Shown: piece by piece, positions 24,142 through 32,774 of the stretch
Numbering within the stretch: the first letter of the stretch is position 1
Layout of the letters: each line of letters opens with the position of its first letter
Assembly (NCBI RefSeq): GCF_027257875.1
Contig: NZ_JAPVQY010000066.1
Coordinates: 1 to 43,713 of the forward strand
Reading direction: 5' to 3'
Source of the DNA: Burkholderia sp. IMCC1007
GTDB taxonomy: Bacteria; Pseudomonadota; Gammaproteobacteria; Burkholderiales; Burkholderiaceae
Length of the DNA: 43,713 nt
Position numbers and translations under genes: made by a program
The notes under the pieces: generated by a model
Databases searched by the model: none
What the model was told of the DNA's origin: nothing
Seen by the model: only the letters and a program-made list of their open reading frames with translations

Positions 24142-25524
24142 TTAATGGGGCTTGAAGCGCACCCGCTCCGGCGGCTGCTTGAATGTGCCAAGCGGCGTCC
24201 AGACGGGCATGCCGAGGAAGAACGCGAAATAGATCAACGCGCAGCCCTGCGCAATCAGCGTCGCAGCCGGCGATGGCGGCCGCGTGCCGAGGAACGCGAG
24301 GGTCAGGAACGCCGCGACGAAGATCCCGAGGAACACCTTGTGAAACAGCGGCCGGTAGCGGATCGACTTCACCGGGCTGCGGTCGAGCCACGGCAGGAAG
24401 AACAGCGTGATCACCGCCGAGCCCATCACGACGACGCCCCAGAACTTCGACTCCGTCAAGAACATGAACACGACGATCGCCGCCGCCAGCACCGGCAGCC
24501 CGATCTTCCACTTGCCGCGCGCACGGATCAGCGCAAGCAGGCCGAGCAACACGATCACGACCATCAGGACGATCTTGAACGGGTCGGTGGTCGCGCGCAG
24601 CATCGCGTAGAACGCGGTGAAGTACCAGACCGGCGCGATTTCCGGCGGCGTCTGCAGCGGGTTCGCCGGCACGAAGTTGTTCGACTCCAGGAAGTAGCCG
24701 CCCATCTCCGGCGCGAAAAACACGATCACCGCGAACACCATCAGGAACACGCAGACGCCGAAGAAATCGTGCACCGAGTAGTACGGATGGAACGGGATGC
24801 CGTCGAGCGGAATGCCGTTCGCGTCTTTCTTCGCCTTGATCTCGATGCCGTCGGGGTTATTCGACCCCACCTCGTGCAGCGCGACCAGGTGCGCGATCAC
24901 GAGACCGACCAGCACGAGCGGAATCGCGATCACGTGGAACGCGAAGAACCGGTTCAGCGTGACGTCGGACACGACGTAGTCGCCGCGAATCCACAGCGAC
25001 AGGTCCGGGCCGACGAACGGGATCGCGGAGAACAGGTTCACGATCACCTGCGCGCCCCAGAACGACATCTGGCCCCACGGCAGCAGGTAGCCGAAGAACG
25101 CCTCGGCCATCAGGCACAGGAAGATCGCGCAGCCGAAGATCCACACGAGCTCGCGCGGCTTGCGGTACGACCCGTACATCAGCCCGCGGAACATGTGCAG
25201 GTAGACGACCACGAAGAACATCGATGCGCCGGTCGAGTGCAGGTAGCGGATCAGCCAGCCCCACGGCACCTCGCGCATGATGTACTCGACCGACGCGAAC
25301 GCAAGCATCGAGTCGGGCTTGTAGTTCATCGTCAGGAAGATGCCCGTGACGATCTGGTTGACGAGCACGAGCAGCGCGAGGGAGCCGAAGAAGTACCAGA
25401 AGTTGAAGTTCTTCGGCGCGTAGTACTCGGAAACGTGCTTCTTCCAGGTGGACGTGAGCGGGAAGCGCTGGTCGATCCAGCCGGTGACACCTGTCGTGGA
25501 GACTTCTTTGTTGTCGGCAGCCAT
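24142..25524 (-). CDS. petB: Cytochrome b of the bc1 complex
   Basis: A 460-residue polytopic membrane protein with the cytochrome b signature: RYLHSTGASMFFVVVYLHMFRG and FFAFHVIAIPLVLVGLVIAH carry the paired haem-ligating histidines, and PEIAPVWYF is the Qo-site PEWY-type region (here with Val before the Trp). It oxidises ubiquinol in the inner membrane. The start MAADNKEVSTTG is set by a TGATG overlap with the petA stop. Confidence 0.97.
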   Translation of the reverse strand: MAADNKEVSTTGVTGWIDQRFPLTSTWKKHVSEYYAPKNFNFWYFFGSLALLVLVNQIVTGIFLTMNYKPDSMLAFASVEYIMREVPWGWLIRYLHSTGASMFFVVVYLHMFRGLMYGSYRKPRELVWIFGCAIFLCLMAEAFFGYLLPWGQMSFWGAQVIVNLFSAIPFVGPDLSLWIRGDYVVSDVTLNRFFAFHVIAIPLVLVGLVIAHLVALHEVGSNNPDGIEIKAKKDANGIPLDGIPFHPYYSVHDFFGVCVFLMVFAVIVFFAPEMGGYFLESNNFVPANPLQTPPEIAPVWYFTAFYAMLRATTDPFKIVLMVVIVLLGLLALIRARGKWKIGLPVLAAAIVVFMFLTESKFWGVVVMGSAVITLFFLPWLDRSPVKSIRYRPLFHKVFLGIFVAAFLTLAFLGTRPPSPAATLIAQGCALIYFAFFLGMPVWTPLGTFKQPPERVRFKPH

Positions 25525-26144
25525 CACGCTTCTCCTTTCTCGTCCTTGCCGATCACGAGGGTCGTCGCCGACGTGAACATGTAGGGCGGGATGTCGAGAT
25601 TCTGAGGCGCCGGCTTGTTCTTGAACACGCGGCCGGCGAGGTCGTAGGTCGAACCGTGGCACGGGCACAGGAAACCGCCCGGCCAGTCATCCGGCAGGTT
25701 CGGCTGCGGACCCGGCGTGAAGCGTTGGCTTGGCGTGCAGCCGAGGTGCGTACACACGGCCATCACGACGAGAATGTTCTTGCGATCGGCCCGCGAGCGA
25801 TATTCGTTCGCGCAATACGCGGGCAACGGCATCGAATACGGGTTTTTGCTGGTCGGATCGGCGACTTCCTTGTCGGCCTTGACGACGTCGGTCAGCATGT
25901 CGTCGGTGCGGTGCAGGATCCAGACCGGCTTGCCGCGCCACGGCACGGTCACCATCTCGCCGGGCTTCAGGCCGCTGATGTCGACCTCGACCGGCGCACC
26001 GGCTGCTTTTGCTTTTGCGGACGGCGCCAGCGACGCCGCGAAAGGTATGACGGTGGCTACGCCTCCTACGCCACCTGCTACGGATGTCGCAATCAGCCAG
26101 GTACGGCGGCCGCTGTCGACGCGTTTCTCTTCCTTGTCTCGCAT
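25524..26144 (-). CDS. petA: Rieske iron-sulfur subunit of the bc1 complex
   Basis: A 206-residue Rieske protein. The N-terminus SGRRTWLIATS is a twin-arginine (Tat) signal-anchor. The [2Fe-2S] boxes are CTHLGC (Cys131, His133, Cys136) and CPCHGS (Cys160, Cys162, His163); Cys131, His133, Cys160 and His163 are the expected ligands, with a Cys136-Cys162 disulfide. The start MRDKEEKRVDSGRR is chosen over ATGs 15 and 26 codons upstream because it matches the usual protein start and a GTGGGG tract precedes it. First gene of petABC; the 140-base gap 26223-26362 probably holds the promoter. The tatABC genes its export needs are about 3 kb away. Confidence 0.95.
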   Translation of the reverse strand: MRDKEEKRVDSGRRTWLIATSVAGGVGGVATVIPFAASLAPSAKAKAAGAPVEVDISGLKPGEMVTVPWRGKPVWILHRTDDMLTDVVKADKEVADPTSKNPYSMPLPAYCANEYRSRADRKNILVVMAVCTHLGCTPSQRFTPGPQPNLPDDWPGGFLCPCHGSTYDLAGRVFKNKPAPQNLDIPPYMFTSATTLVIGKDEKGEA

Positions 26145-26362
26145 CACACGCCCCACTTCTGAGTTGGATTTTCCGTCACGACTTTCCATTCCGTCGCTAG
26201 TTTGCGCGAATGGAGCCGCCATTTACAAGGCCCGGAGATGAAAATCCCTTCGAAGTGTTTGATAGTTAAGGGTTATCCCCCACTACCGGAGCAATTAAAT
26301 CATTGCGCTTTTAAGCATCCGCTTCATTGCGAAAATTCGATGCGCCGCCGCAAGGCCGGCCG

Positions 26363-27109
26363 TCAGACCGGATTGTGAATATCGATAAACAGGTGTTCGA
26401 TATCGAATTCTTCGGACAAGTGCGCACCGAGTGCCTGGATTCCGTAGCGTTCGGTCGCATGGTGCCCTGCCGCAACGAAGGCGACGCCGCTTTCGGCAGC
26501 CGCGTGCGTGACGGGTTCGGATACCTCGCCGGTGAGGAACACATCGGCGCCGGCGTCGATCGCCGCGTCGAAATAGCTCTGCGCGGCGCCCGTGCACCAC
26601 GCGATGCGGCGCAGTTGCATGTCCGGATCGCCGAGCACGAGCGGCGTGCGGCCGAGCGTGCGCTCGACCTTCGCGACGAAGTGCTCGAGCGTCACGGGCA
26701 TCGGCAGCGTCGCCATCCAGCCGAGGTCGCCGTCGCCGAAACGCTGCTCGCCGATCAGGCCCAGCTTCTGGCCGAGTTGCGCGTTGTTGCCGAATTCCGG
26801 ATGCGCGTCGAGCGGCAGATGGAACGCGAACAGGTTCAGGTCGTTCGCGAGCAGCAGCTTCAGGCGCTGGTACTTGCGGCCGGTGATCTGCGGTGCCTCG
26901 TTGCGCCAGAAATAGCCGTGATGGACGAGCACGGCATCCGCCCCCCATTCGAGCGCGGCTTCGAGGAATGCGACCGACGCCGTCACGCCGGTGGCGATCT
27001 TCTCGATCTTGCGGCGCCCCTCGACCTGAAGGCCGTTCGGGCAATAGTCCTTGAAGCGCGCGGTTTCAAGGGTATTGTTCAAGTACAATTCAAGTTCGAT
27101 CCGATCCAT
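26363..27109 (-). CDS. Nif3-like dinuclear metal-binding protein (GTP cyclohydrolase I type 2 family)
   Basis: A 248-residue NIF3/YbgI-family protein. LVHHGYFW (about residues 61-68) carries metal-ligand histidines, and the C-terminal GHHATER segment supplies the others. The family forms hexameric toroids with a dimetal site; its biochemical role is poorly defined. The start MDRIELELYLNNTL is chosen because AGAGG lies 6 bases upstream. It is transcribed divergently from the protease gene with only 21 bases between starts, so the promoters must overlap the coding regions. Confidence 0.92.
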   Translation of the reverse strand: MDRIELELYLNNTLETARFKDYCPNGLQVEGRRKIEKIATGVTASVAFLEAALEWGADAVLVHHGYFWRNEAPQITGRKYQRLKLLLANDLNLFAFHLPLDAHPEFGNNAQLGQKLGLIGEQRFGDGDLGWMATLPMPVTLEHFVAKVERTLGRTPLVLGDPDMQLRRIAWCTGAAQSYFDAAIDAGADVFLTGEVSEPVTHAAAESGVAFVAAGHHATERYGIQALGAHLSEEFDIEHLFIDIHNPV

Positions 27110-27130
27110 ATAAACCTCTAATCCATTCAG

Positions 27131-28336
27131 ATGCTTAGACGCTTCTGGCTGTTCTTCGCGCAGGCGGTAACCGTGCTGCTCGCGCTGATGTTCATCGTCG
27201 TGACGCTCAAGCCGCAATGGCTGCAACGGCAAGGACAGCTCGGCAAGCAGCTCGCCACGCCGATCGTCGCGCTGCGGGAAGTCGCGCCCGGCATCGGCGG
27301 CGCACCGGCGACCACGTCGTATGCCGAAGCCGCGCAGAAGGCGATGCCGGCCGTCGTCAACGTGTTCTCCAGCAAGGACGGCTCGCTGCCCCCCGACCCG
27401 CGCGCGAAAGACCCGCTGTTCCGCTACTTCTTCGGCGACCGCAACGCCCGCAAGCGGCAGGACGAGCCGGCCGCCAACCTCGGCTCCGGCGTTATCGTGA
27501 GCCCGGAAGGTTACATTCTAACGAACCAGCACGTCGTGGACGGCGCCGACCAGATCGAAGTCGCGCTCGCCGACGGCCGCACGGCCACCGCGAAGGTGAT
27601 CGGCAGCGACCCGGAAACCGATCTCGCGGTGCTGAAGATCAACATGACGAACCTGCCGACGATCACGCTCGGCCGCTCCGACCAGTCGCGCGTCGGCGAC
27701 GTCGTGCTCGCGATCGGCAACCCGTTCGGCGTCGGCCAGACGGTCACGATGGGGATCATCAGCGCGCTCGGCCGCAATCACCTCGGCATCAACACGTTCG
27801 AGAACTTCATCCAGACCGACGCGCCGATCAACCCGGGCAACTCCGGCGGCGCGCTGGTCGACGTGAACGGCAACCTGCTCGGCATCAACACGGCGATCTA
27901 TTCGCGCTCGGGCGGCTCGCTCGGCATCGGCTTCGCGATTCCGGTGTCGACCGCGCGCACCGTGCTCGAAAGCATCATCACGAACGGCTCGGTCACGCGC
28001 GGCTGGATCGGCGTCGAGCCGCAGGACGTCACGCCGGAGATCGCCGAGTCGTTCGGGCTTCAACAGAAATCGGGCGCGATCGTCGCGGGCGTGCTGCAGG
28101 GCGGCCCGGCCGACAAGGCCGGCATCAAGCCGGGCGACATACTCGTCAGCGTGAACGGCGAGCAAATCACCGACACGACCAAGCTGCTGAACACCGTCGC
28201 GCAGATCAAGCCGGGCACGCCGACCAAGGTGCACGTCGTGCGCAAGGGCAAGGAGTTCGACGTGAGCGTCGTGATCGGCAAACGTCCGCCGCCGCCGAAA
28301 CAGGCGCTCGACGAGCAGGACAGCGATTCCGAATGA
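27131..28336 (+). CDS. DegS/HtrA-like membrane-anchored serine protease with one PDZ domain
   Basis: A 401-residue trypsin-like protease. An N-terminal hydrophobic segment (residues ~5-26) anchors it in the inner membrane facing the periplasm. The catalytic triad is His134 (NQHVVDG), Asp164 (PETDLAVL) and Ser238 (PGNSGGAL), followed by a single PDZ domain (about 285-380) and a Pro/Lys/Asp-rich tail. One PDZ plus a membrane anchor resembles DegS, the sigma-E pathway sensor protease, more than two-PDZ DegP/MucD. No rseA-type anti-sigma gene is nearby, so the DegS role is inference. It is followed by a strong bidirectional terminator. Confidence 0.92.
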   Translation: MLRRFWLFFAQAVTVLLALMFIVVTLKPQWLQRQGQLGKQLATPIVALREVAPGIGGAPATTSYAEAAQKAMPAVVNVFSSKDGSLPPDPRAKDPLFRYFFGDRNARKRQDEPAANLGSGVIVSPEGYILTNQHVVDGADQIEVALADGRTATAKVIGSDPETDLAVLKINMTNLPTITLGRSDQSRVGDVVLAIGNPFGVGQTVTMGIISALGRNHLGINTFENFIQTDAPINPGNSGGALVDVNGNLLGINTAIYSRSGGSLGIGFAIPVSTARTVLESIITNGSVTRGWIGVEPQDVTPEIAESFGLQQKSGAIVAGVLQGGPADKAGIKPGDILVSVNGEQITDTTKLLNTVAQIKPGTPTKVHVVRKGKEFDVSVVIGKRPPPPKQALDEQDSDSE

Positions 28337-28391
28337 CGCCGCCGGGCGGCGCGGCAGCGCCCGCGCCCGCCCGCGATCCGTCGCCGGACAT

Positions 28392-28424
28392 GCAAAAAGG
28401 GCAGCCGATCAGCTGCCCTTTTGC
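28392..28424. terminator. Bidirectional intrinsic terminator between the protease gene and tatC
   Basis: A GC-rich stem (GGGCAGC/GCTGCCC, 6-base loop) flanked by A- and T-tracts gives a hairpin plus T-run on both strands. It fits as the end of both converging transcription units. The 124 bases between it and the tatC stop contain no gene. Confidence 0.92.
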
Positions 28425-28548
28425 TTTGCATCGCATGACATTCCCGGCGGCGGTGCAGCGCTCTGCCCGCCCACCGGCGGCACGATCCACGCGACGGCTA
28501 CGCCCGGCTGTGAAACTCGCCGGGCCCGCGCCGCCCGCTGCGCGTTCG

Positions 28549-29331
28549 TCAACCGGCGGCGCCGTTCTCCGCTTCGCTCTCTTCCGCCGGCTTCGGCACG
28601 AAGAACCGCGCGGCCAGCAGCCCGATCTCGAACAGCACGATGAGCGGCAGCGCGAGCATCAGTTGCGAGAACACGTCCGGCGGCGTGACGACCGCCGCGA
28701 CGATGAAGGCGCCGACGATCACGTACGGCCGCATCTCCTTCAGCTTCTTCACCGTCAGCACGCCCATGCGCACGAGCAGCACGACGACGATCGGCACCTC
28801 GAACGTGACCCCGAATGCGATGAACATCCCGAGCACGAAGCTCAGGTAGTTGTCGATGTCGGTCGACATCTCCGCGCCGAGCGGCGCGTTATAGTGCGCC
28901 ATCACGCGGAAGATCGTCGGGAAGACGAGGAAGTACGCGAACGCCATCCCGCACAGGAACAGGAAGTAGCTGCTGCCGACGAGCGGCGCGACGAGCTTCT
29001 TCTCGTGCTGGTACAGCCCGGGCGCGACGAACGCCCAGATCTGGTACAGCACGACCGGCAGCGCGATCACGAGCGCGACGAGCATCGTGACCTTCATCGG
29101 CACGAAGAACGAGCCGGTGACGTCGGTCACGATCATCCTGCCGCCCTTCGGCAGATTCTCCATCAGCGGCCGCGCGAGCAGCCGGAAGATGTCGGGCGCC
29201 CAGTAGACGAGCCCGACGAACACGACGATCACGGCCAGCCCCGCGCGAATGATGCGATCGCGAAGCTCGACGAGATGGGAAATAAAGGTTTCTTCCGGGG
29301 CATCGCCCGGATTCTGCTGGGGGTCGCTCAC
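28549..29331 (-). CDS. tatC: TatC, twin-arginine translocase receptor subunit
   Basis: A 260-residue TatC with six predicted membrane segments. The conserved N-terminal ISHLVELRDRIIR region recognises the twin-arginine signal peptide. The start is a GTG (VSDPQQNPG) with GAGGG about 8 bases upstream; the frame upstream shadows tatB. With TatA and TatB it exports folded proteins, including the Rieske subunit encoded nearby. Confidence 0.95.
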   Translation of the reverse strand: MSDPQQNPGDAPEETFISHLVELRDRIIRAGLAVIVVFVGLVYWAPDIFRLLARPLMENLPKGGRMIVTDVTGSFFVPMKVTMLVALVIALPVVLYQIWAFVAPGLYQHEKKLVAPLVGSSYFLFLCGMAFAYFLVFPTIFRVMAHYNAPLGAEMSTDIDNYLSFVLGMFIAFGVTFEVPIVVVLLVRMGVLTVKKLKEMRPYVIVGAFIVAAVVTPPDVFSQLMLALPLIVLFEIGLLAARFFVPKPAEESEAENGAAG

Positions 29332-29372
29332 ACCGGCCCTCGGTAGGATTGACGAGCGAGCATGCGCTCGGC

Positions 29373-29906
29373 TCAGAAGAAGCGCGTCGGCCGGCGCAAG
29401 CTGGCCGGCTGGTGGCGCGCGACACGCGCGGCGCCCGACTGCACGTGCGTGCGGCGGGTGGTCGCGCGCTTGTACCAGACAGGCATCGCAGCCTGTTTCA
29501 CGCGCCAGTTGCGACGCTTCGGCGCGAGCGCTGCCGCGCTGCCGCGCCACGACGACGGCGCGGCGGGCATGTCGGAGCCGGACGAGTCGGCATCGACCGA
29601 GCCCTCATGGAGACCGCCGACCGCGGAATGCCACGTGTCGTTCAGTGCCTTCTCGTGCTCGCGCAGGTTGTCGTGAATCGTCGTCTCGACATTGCGCGCG
29701 GCCGATTCGAAATCGGTCTTCATCGTGCGCAGCGCGTCGAGCTCGATTTCGCGCGAGACCTCGGCCTTCACGTCGTTGATGTACCGCTGCGCGCGGCCGA
29801 ACAATGCGCCCGCCGTACGCGCGACGCGCGGCAGGCGCTCGGGGCCGAGCACCACGAGCGCGACGACGCCGATCAGCGCCATCTTCGAAAGACCGAGATC
29901 CAGCAT
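29373..29906 (-). CDS. tatB: TatB, twin-arginine translocase subunit, with basic C-terminal tail
   Basis: A 177-residue TatB. The N-terminus MLDLGLSKMALIGVVALVVLGPERLPRVAR is the membrane helix, hinge and start of the amphipathic helix. The last 50 residues are strongly basic (14 Arg/Lys and no acidic residues) and are not part of the conserved TatB domain. TatB binds the substrate with TatC. It lies 26 bases after tatA and 41 before tatC. Confidence 0.93.
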   Translation of the reverse strand: MLDLGLSKMALIGVVALVVLGPERLPRVARTAGALFGRAQRYINDVKAEVSREIELDALRTMKTDFESAARNVETTIHDNLREHEKALNDTWHSAVGGLHEGSVDADSSGSDMPAAPSSWRGSAAALAPKRRNWRVKQAAMPVWYKRATTRRTHVQSGAARVARHQPASLRRPTRFF

Positions 29907-29932
29907 CGTGAATGCCTGTCAGCGTACCGGCG

Positions 29933-30163
29933 TTACGCCTTGTTCGAGTCGGAACGCGTCGTTTCCTTCGCGTTGACGTCGACCGCGCCCGAGCGCGGCA
30001 GTTGCTGCGCATCCGCCGGCGTATCGCCTTCCTTCATGCCGTCCTTGAAACCCTTTACCGCGCTGCCGAGATCGTTGCCGATGTTGCGCAGCTTCTTCGT
30101 ACCGAAAACCAGCGCGACGATCAGCAGCACGATCAGCCAGTGCCAAATGCTCAATCCACCCAT
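29933..30163 (-). CDS. tatA: TatA, twin-arginine translocase pore subunit
   Basis: A 76-residue TatA with the typical MGGLSIWHWLIVLLIVALVFGTKKL membrane helix and FGTKKL hinge, an amphipathic helix (GNDLGSAVKGFKDGMKEGD) and a polar tail. The start is chosen by family match, with AGAGG 7 bases upstream. Confidence 0.96.
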   Translation of the reverse strand: MGGLSIWHWLIVLLIVALVFGTKKLRNIGNDLGSAVKGFKDGMKEGDTPADAQQLPRSGAVDVNAKETTRSDSNKA

Positions 30164-30257
30164 GATGAAACCTCTCCTCAACCACGCCGCGTCGCGGCGC
30201 AAATCGCCGGCGGCGCGCCGGCTTCGACTATCGATGCGGGGAAAACGCCCCGCTGCG

Positions 30258-30623
30258 TCAACCCATCCGCTGCCACGGGCGCGGGCCGGCCAGGATGTGC
30301 GCGTGCAGGTGGTAGACCTCCTGCCCGCCGCCGGGGCCCGTGTTGACTACCGTGCGGAAACCGGTTTCGCCGCCCGTGTACGCGACGCCGAGCTGGTCGG
30401 CCAGACGCGCGACGAGCAACATCAGCCGGCCGAGCATCGGCGCATCGGCATCGGTCGCCGCCGACAGCGTCGGCAGATGCCGGCGCGGAATCACGAGCAC
30501 GTGCGTCTCGGCCGCCGGGCGGATGTCGCGGAACGCGACGAATTCGTCGTCCTCGTGCACCTTCGTGCTCGGGATCTCGCCCGCCGCGATCTTGCAGAAC
30601 AGGCAATTCGGATCGTGACTCAT
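30258..30623 (-). CDS. HIT-family nucleotide-binding hydrolase (HinT-like)
   Basis: A 121-residue histidine-triad protein. It begins MSHDPNCLFCKIAAGEIPS and carries the HIT motif HLHAHILAG (His105, His107, His109) near its end. HinT-type enzymes hydrolyse adenosine phosphoramidates. AGGAG lies 4 bases before the ATG. It sits between the DUF4870-type gene and tatA in a same-strand run following the his genes. Confidence 0.94.
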   Translation of the reverse strand: MSHDPNCLFCKIAAGEIPSTKVHEDDEFVAFRDIRPAAETHVLVIPRRHLPTLSAATDADAPMLGRLMLLVARLADQLGVAYTGGETGFRTVVNTGPGGGQEVYHLHAHILAGPRPWQRMG

Positions 30624-30652
30624 GTTGCTCCTGCGAAACGCCCGCCCGCCGG

Positions 30653-31045
30653 TCAGAACCAGGCCTGCGGATCGAGCGTCTTGTTGTCGTTCAGGTACAG
30701 CCAACCTTTGATGATACGGTACAGCGTCCAAATCCACGTGACAAACATGATGACGAACCCGACCACCACGAACATCAGCGCGAAGCCGATCACGTACGCG
30801 ATCAGCGCCCGCCAGAAGGTGCGGATCTGCCACTCGAAATGGTCGGCGTACGGCGTGCCCGCCACATCGCCGCGCTTCACGTAGTTGATGATGATCGCGA
30901 TGATGCCGGTGACGCCGCCCGTCAGCCAGTGAATCGCGTAGAGGCCGTACAGCACGTGCGTCAGCGTGCGCAATCCGCTCAGCCGCTCGGCCTCCGCTGC
31001 GCCGTGCACCGACGGCGTCGGAAACTGGCTCGGCGTATCGGTCAT
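30653..31045 (-). CDS. DUF4870-type small membrane protein
   Basis: A 130-residue inner-membrane protein with about three hydrophobic segments (HVLYGLYAIHWLTGGVTGII, FWRALIAYVIGFALMFVVVG and FVIMFVTWIWTLYR). Position and pattern match the DUF4870 / Tic20-like family; function is unknown. The ATG (MTDTPSQF) is preferred to one 8 codons upstream because GAGGG precedes it. It follows hisE by 71 bases. Confidence 0.85.
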   Translation of the reverse strand: MTDTPSQFPTPSVHGAAEAERLSGLRTLTHVLYGLYAIHWLTGGVTGIIAIIINYVKRGDVAGTPYADHFEWQIRTFWRALIAYVIGFALMFVVVGFVIMFVTWIWTLYRIIKGWLYLNDNKTLDPQAWF

Positions 31046-31116
31046 GATGCTACCCTCATTGGATGACAATTCTTACAGCTTACCGCACTGTCGCCGGTGC
31101 GGCAGGCCGTCGGCTG

Positions 31117-31482
31117 TCACCCGCCGTTTTCCTCGCGTTCGCGGCGCTTGCGCAGCGCCTTTTCCTCGATGCCCGACAGCCCTTCGCGACGCTCGAGCTC
31201 GGCGATCACGTCGGCCGGGCTCAGATCGAAATGCGACAGCATCACGAGGCAGTGGAACCACAGATCGGCCACTTCGCCGACCAGCGCCGTCGGCGCGCCG
31301 CCCTGGCGCACGTCCTTCGCGGCCAGCACGACTTCGGTCGCCTCTTCGCCGATCTTCTTCAGCACCGCGTCGTCGCCCTTGTGGAACAGGCGCGATACGT
31401 ACGATTGCTCGGGGTCGCCGCCCTTGCGGCTATCGAGCACGGCTGCGAGGCGCAGCAGCGTGTCTTCGGTCGATTGCGTCAT
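31117..31482 (-). CDS. hisE: HisE, phosphoribosyl-ATP pyrophosphatase
   Basis: A 121-residue MazG-fold enzyme for the second step of histidine synthesis (PR-ATP to PR-AMP). The core reads KKIGEEATEVVLAAKD followed by EVADLWFHCLVML, the family's acidic metal-binding helices. The start overlaps the hisI stop (ATGA). HisE and HisI are separate proteins here, not the enterobacterial fusion. Confidence 0.96.
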   Translation of the reverse strand: MTQSTEDTLLRLAAVLDSRKGGDPEQSYVSRLFHKGDDAVLKKIGEEATEVVLAAKDVRQGGAPTALVGEVADLWFHCLVMLSHFDLSPADVIAELERREGLSGIEEKALRKRREREENGG

Positions 31483-31895
31483 TTGTAGATGTGTTCGGGG
31501 TCTTTCAGCACCGGATCGACCGCGACCCAGTCGCCGCCCTCCACGGTGCCTTCGAATTTCTGGAAGAAGCACGAATGCCGGCCGGTGTGGCATGCGATGC
31601 CCGACACCTGCTCGACCTTCAGCAGTACGACGTCTTCGTCGCAGTCGAGCCGCACCTCGTGCACGTGCTGCACGTGGCCCGACTCCTCGCCCTTGAACCA
31701 CAGGCGCTTGCGCGAGCGCGAGTAATAGACCGCGCGCTGCGTCTCGATCGTCTTCGCCAGCGCCTCGCGGTTCATCCACGCGAACATCAGCACGTCGTTC
31801 GTCGACGCCTCCTGCGCGATCACCGGCACGAGGCCGTTGTCGTCCCAGCGGACCTTGTCGAGCCACGCGGGCAGGGATTGCGTTTCGGTATTCAT
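31479..31895 (-). CDS. hisI: HisI, phosphoribosyl-AMP cyclohydrolase
   Basis: A 138-residue cyclohydrolase for the third step of histidine synthesis. The signature runs from MFAWMNREAL through YYSRSRKRLWFKGEESGHVQ, and the zinc and magnesium ligand cluster is seen in RLDCDED and ACHTGRHSCFF. The start overlaps the hisF stop as TGATG. Confidence 0.96.
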   Translation of the reverse strand: MNTETQSLPAWLDKVRWDDNGLVPVIAQEASTNDVLMFAWMNREALAKTIETQRAVYYSRSRKRLWFKGEESGHVQHVHEVRLDCDEDVVLLKVEQVSGIACHTGRHSCFFQKFEGTVEGGDWVAVDPVLKDPEHIYK

Positions 31896-32668
31896 CACAG
31901 CCTCACCGCGATGCCCTGGTCGGACATGAAGCGCTTCGCCTCGCCGACCGTGTGCTCGCCGTAGTGGAAGATGCTCGCGGCCAGCACCGCGTCGGCGCGG
32001 CCGTCCTTGATGCCGTCCGCGAGATCCTGCAGGCAGCCGACGCCGCCCGATGCGATCACCGGCACCGGCACCGCGTCCGACACGCCGCGCGTGAGCGCGA
32101 GGTCGAAGCCCGACTTCGTGCCGTCGCGGTCCATGCTCGTGAGCAGGATCTCGCCCGCGCCGAGTTCGGCCATCTTGCGCGCCCATTCGATCGCGTCGAG
32201 GCCCGTGTTCTTGCGGCCGCCGTGCGTGAACACTTCCCAGCGCGGCGTCTCGCCGTCGGCCGACACGCGCTTCGCGTCGATCGCGACGACGATGCACTGC
32301 GAGCCGTACTTGTCGGCCGCGTCGCGCACGAGCTGCGGGTTCGCGACCGCCGACGAGTTCATGCTGACCTTGTCCGCGCCCGCGTTCAGCAGGCGCCGCA
32401 CGTCTTCGACGGCGCGCACGCCGCCGCCGACGGTCAGCGGAATGAAGACCTGCGATGCGACGGCCTCGATGATCGGCAGGATCAGGTCGCGCTGGTCGGA
32501 GGTCGCGGTGATGTCGAGGAACGTCAGTTCGTCGGCGCCCTGGTCGTCGTAGCGGCGGGCGATTTCGACGGGGTCGCCGGCATCGCGCAGTTCGACGAAG
32601 TTGACGCCCTTGACGACACGCCCGGCAGTCACGTCCAGGCAGGGGATGATGCGTTTAGCTAGAGCCAT
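31895..32668 (-). CDS. hisF: HisF, imidazole glycerol phosphate synthase cyclase subunit
   Basis: A 257-residue (beta/alpha)8-barrel cyclase. IIPCLDVTAGRVVKG carries the first catalytic Asp, and LTSMDRDGTKSG the second. It pairs with the glutaminase HisH to make IGP and AICAR. It follows hisA by 106 bases. Confidence 0.98.
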   Translation of the reverse strand: MALAKRIIPCLDVTAGRVVKGVNFVELRDAGDPVEIARRYDDQGADELTFLDITATSDQRDLILPIIEAVASQVFIPLTVGGGVRAVEDVRRLLNAGADKVSMNSSAVANPQLVRDAADKYGSQCIVVAIDAKRVSADGETPRWEVFTHGGRKNTGLDAIEWARKMAELGAGEILLTSMDRDGTKSGFDLALTRGVSDAVPVPVIASGGVGCLQDLADGIKDGRADAVLAASIFHYGEHTVGEAKRFMSDQGIAVRL

Positions 32669-32774
32669 GATGTTGCGCCATAGGCCGCGGTGGGACGGCC
32701 GGTTTCGGACACCTCGTGCGAGGCGCCCGGTCGGGGCCGCCTGCTGGCAGCCCCGGCGAACGGAACGATCGCGC

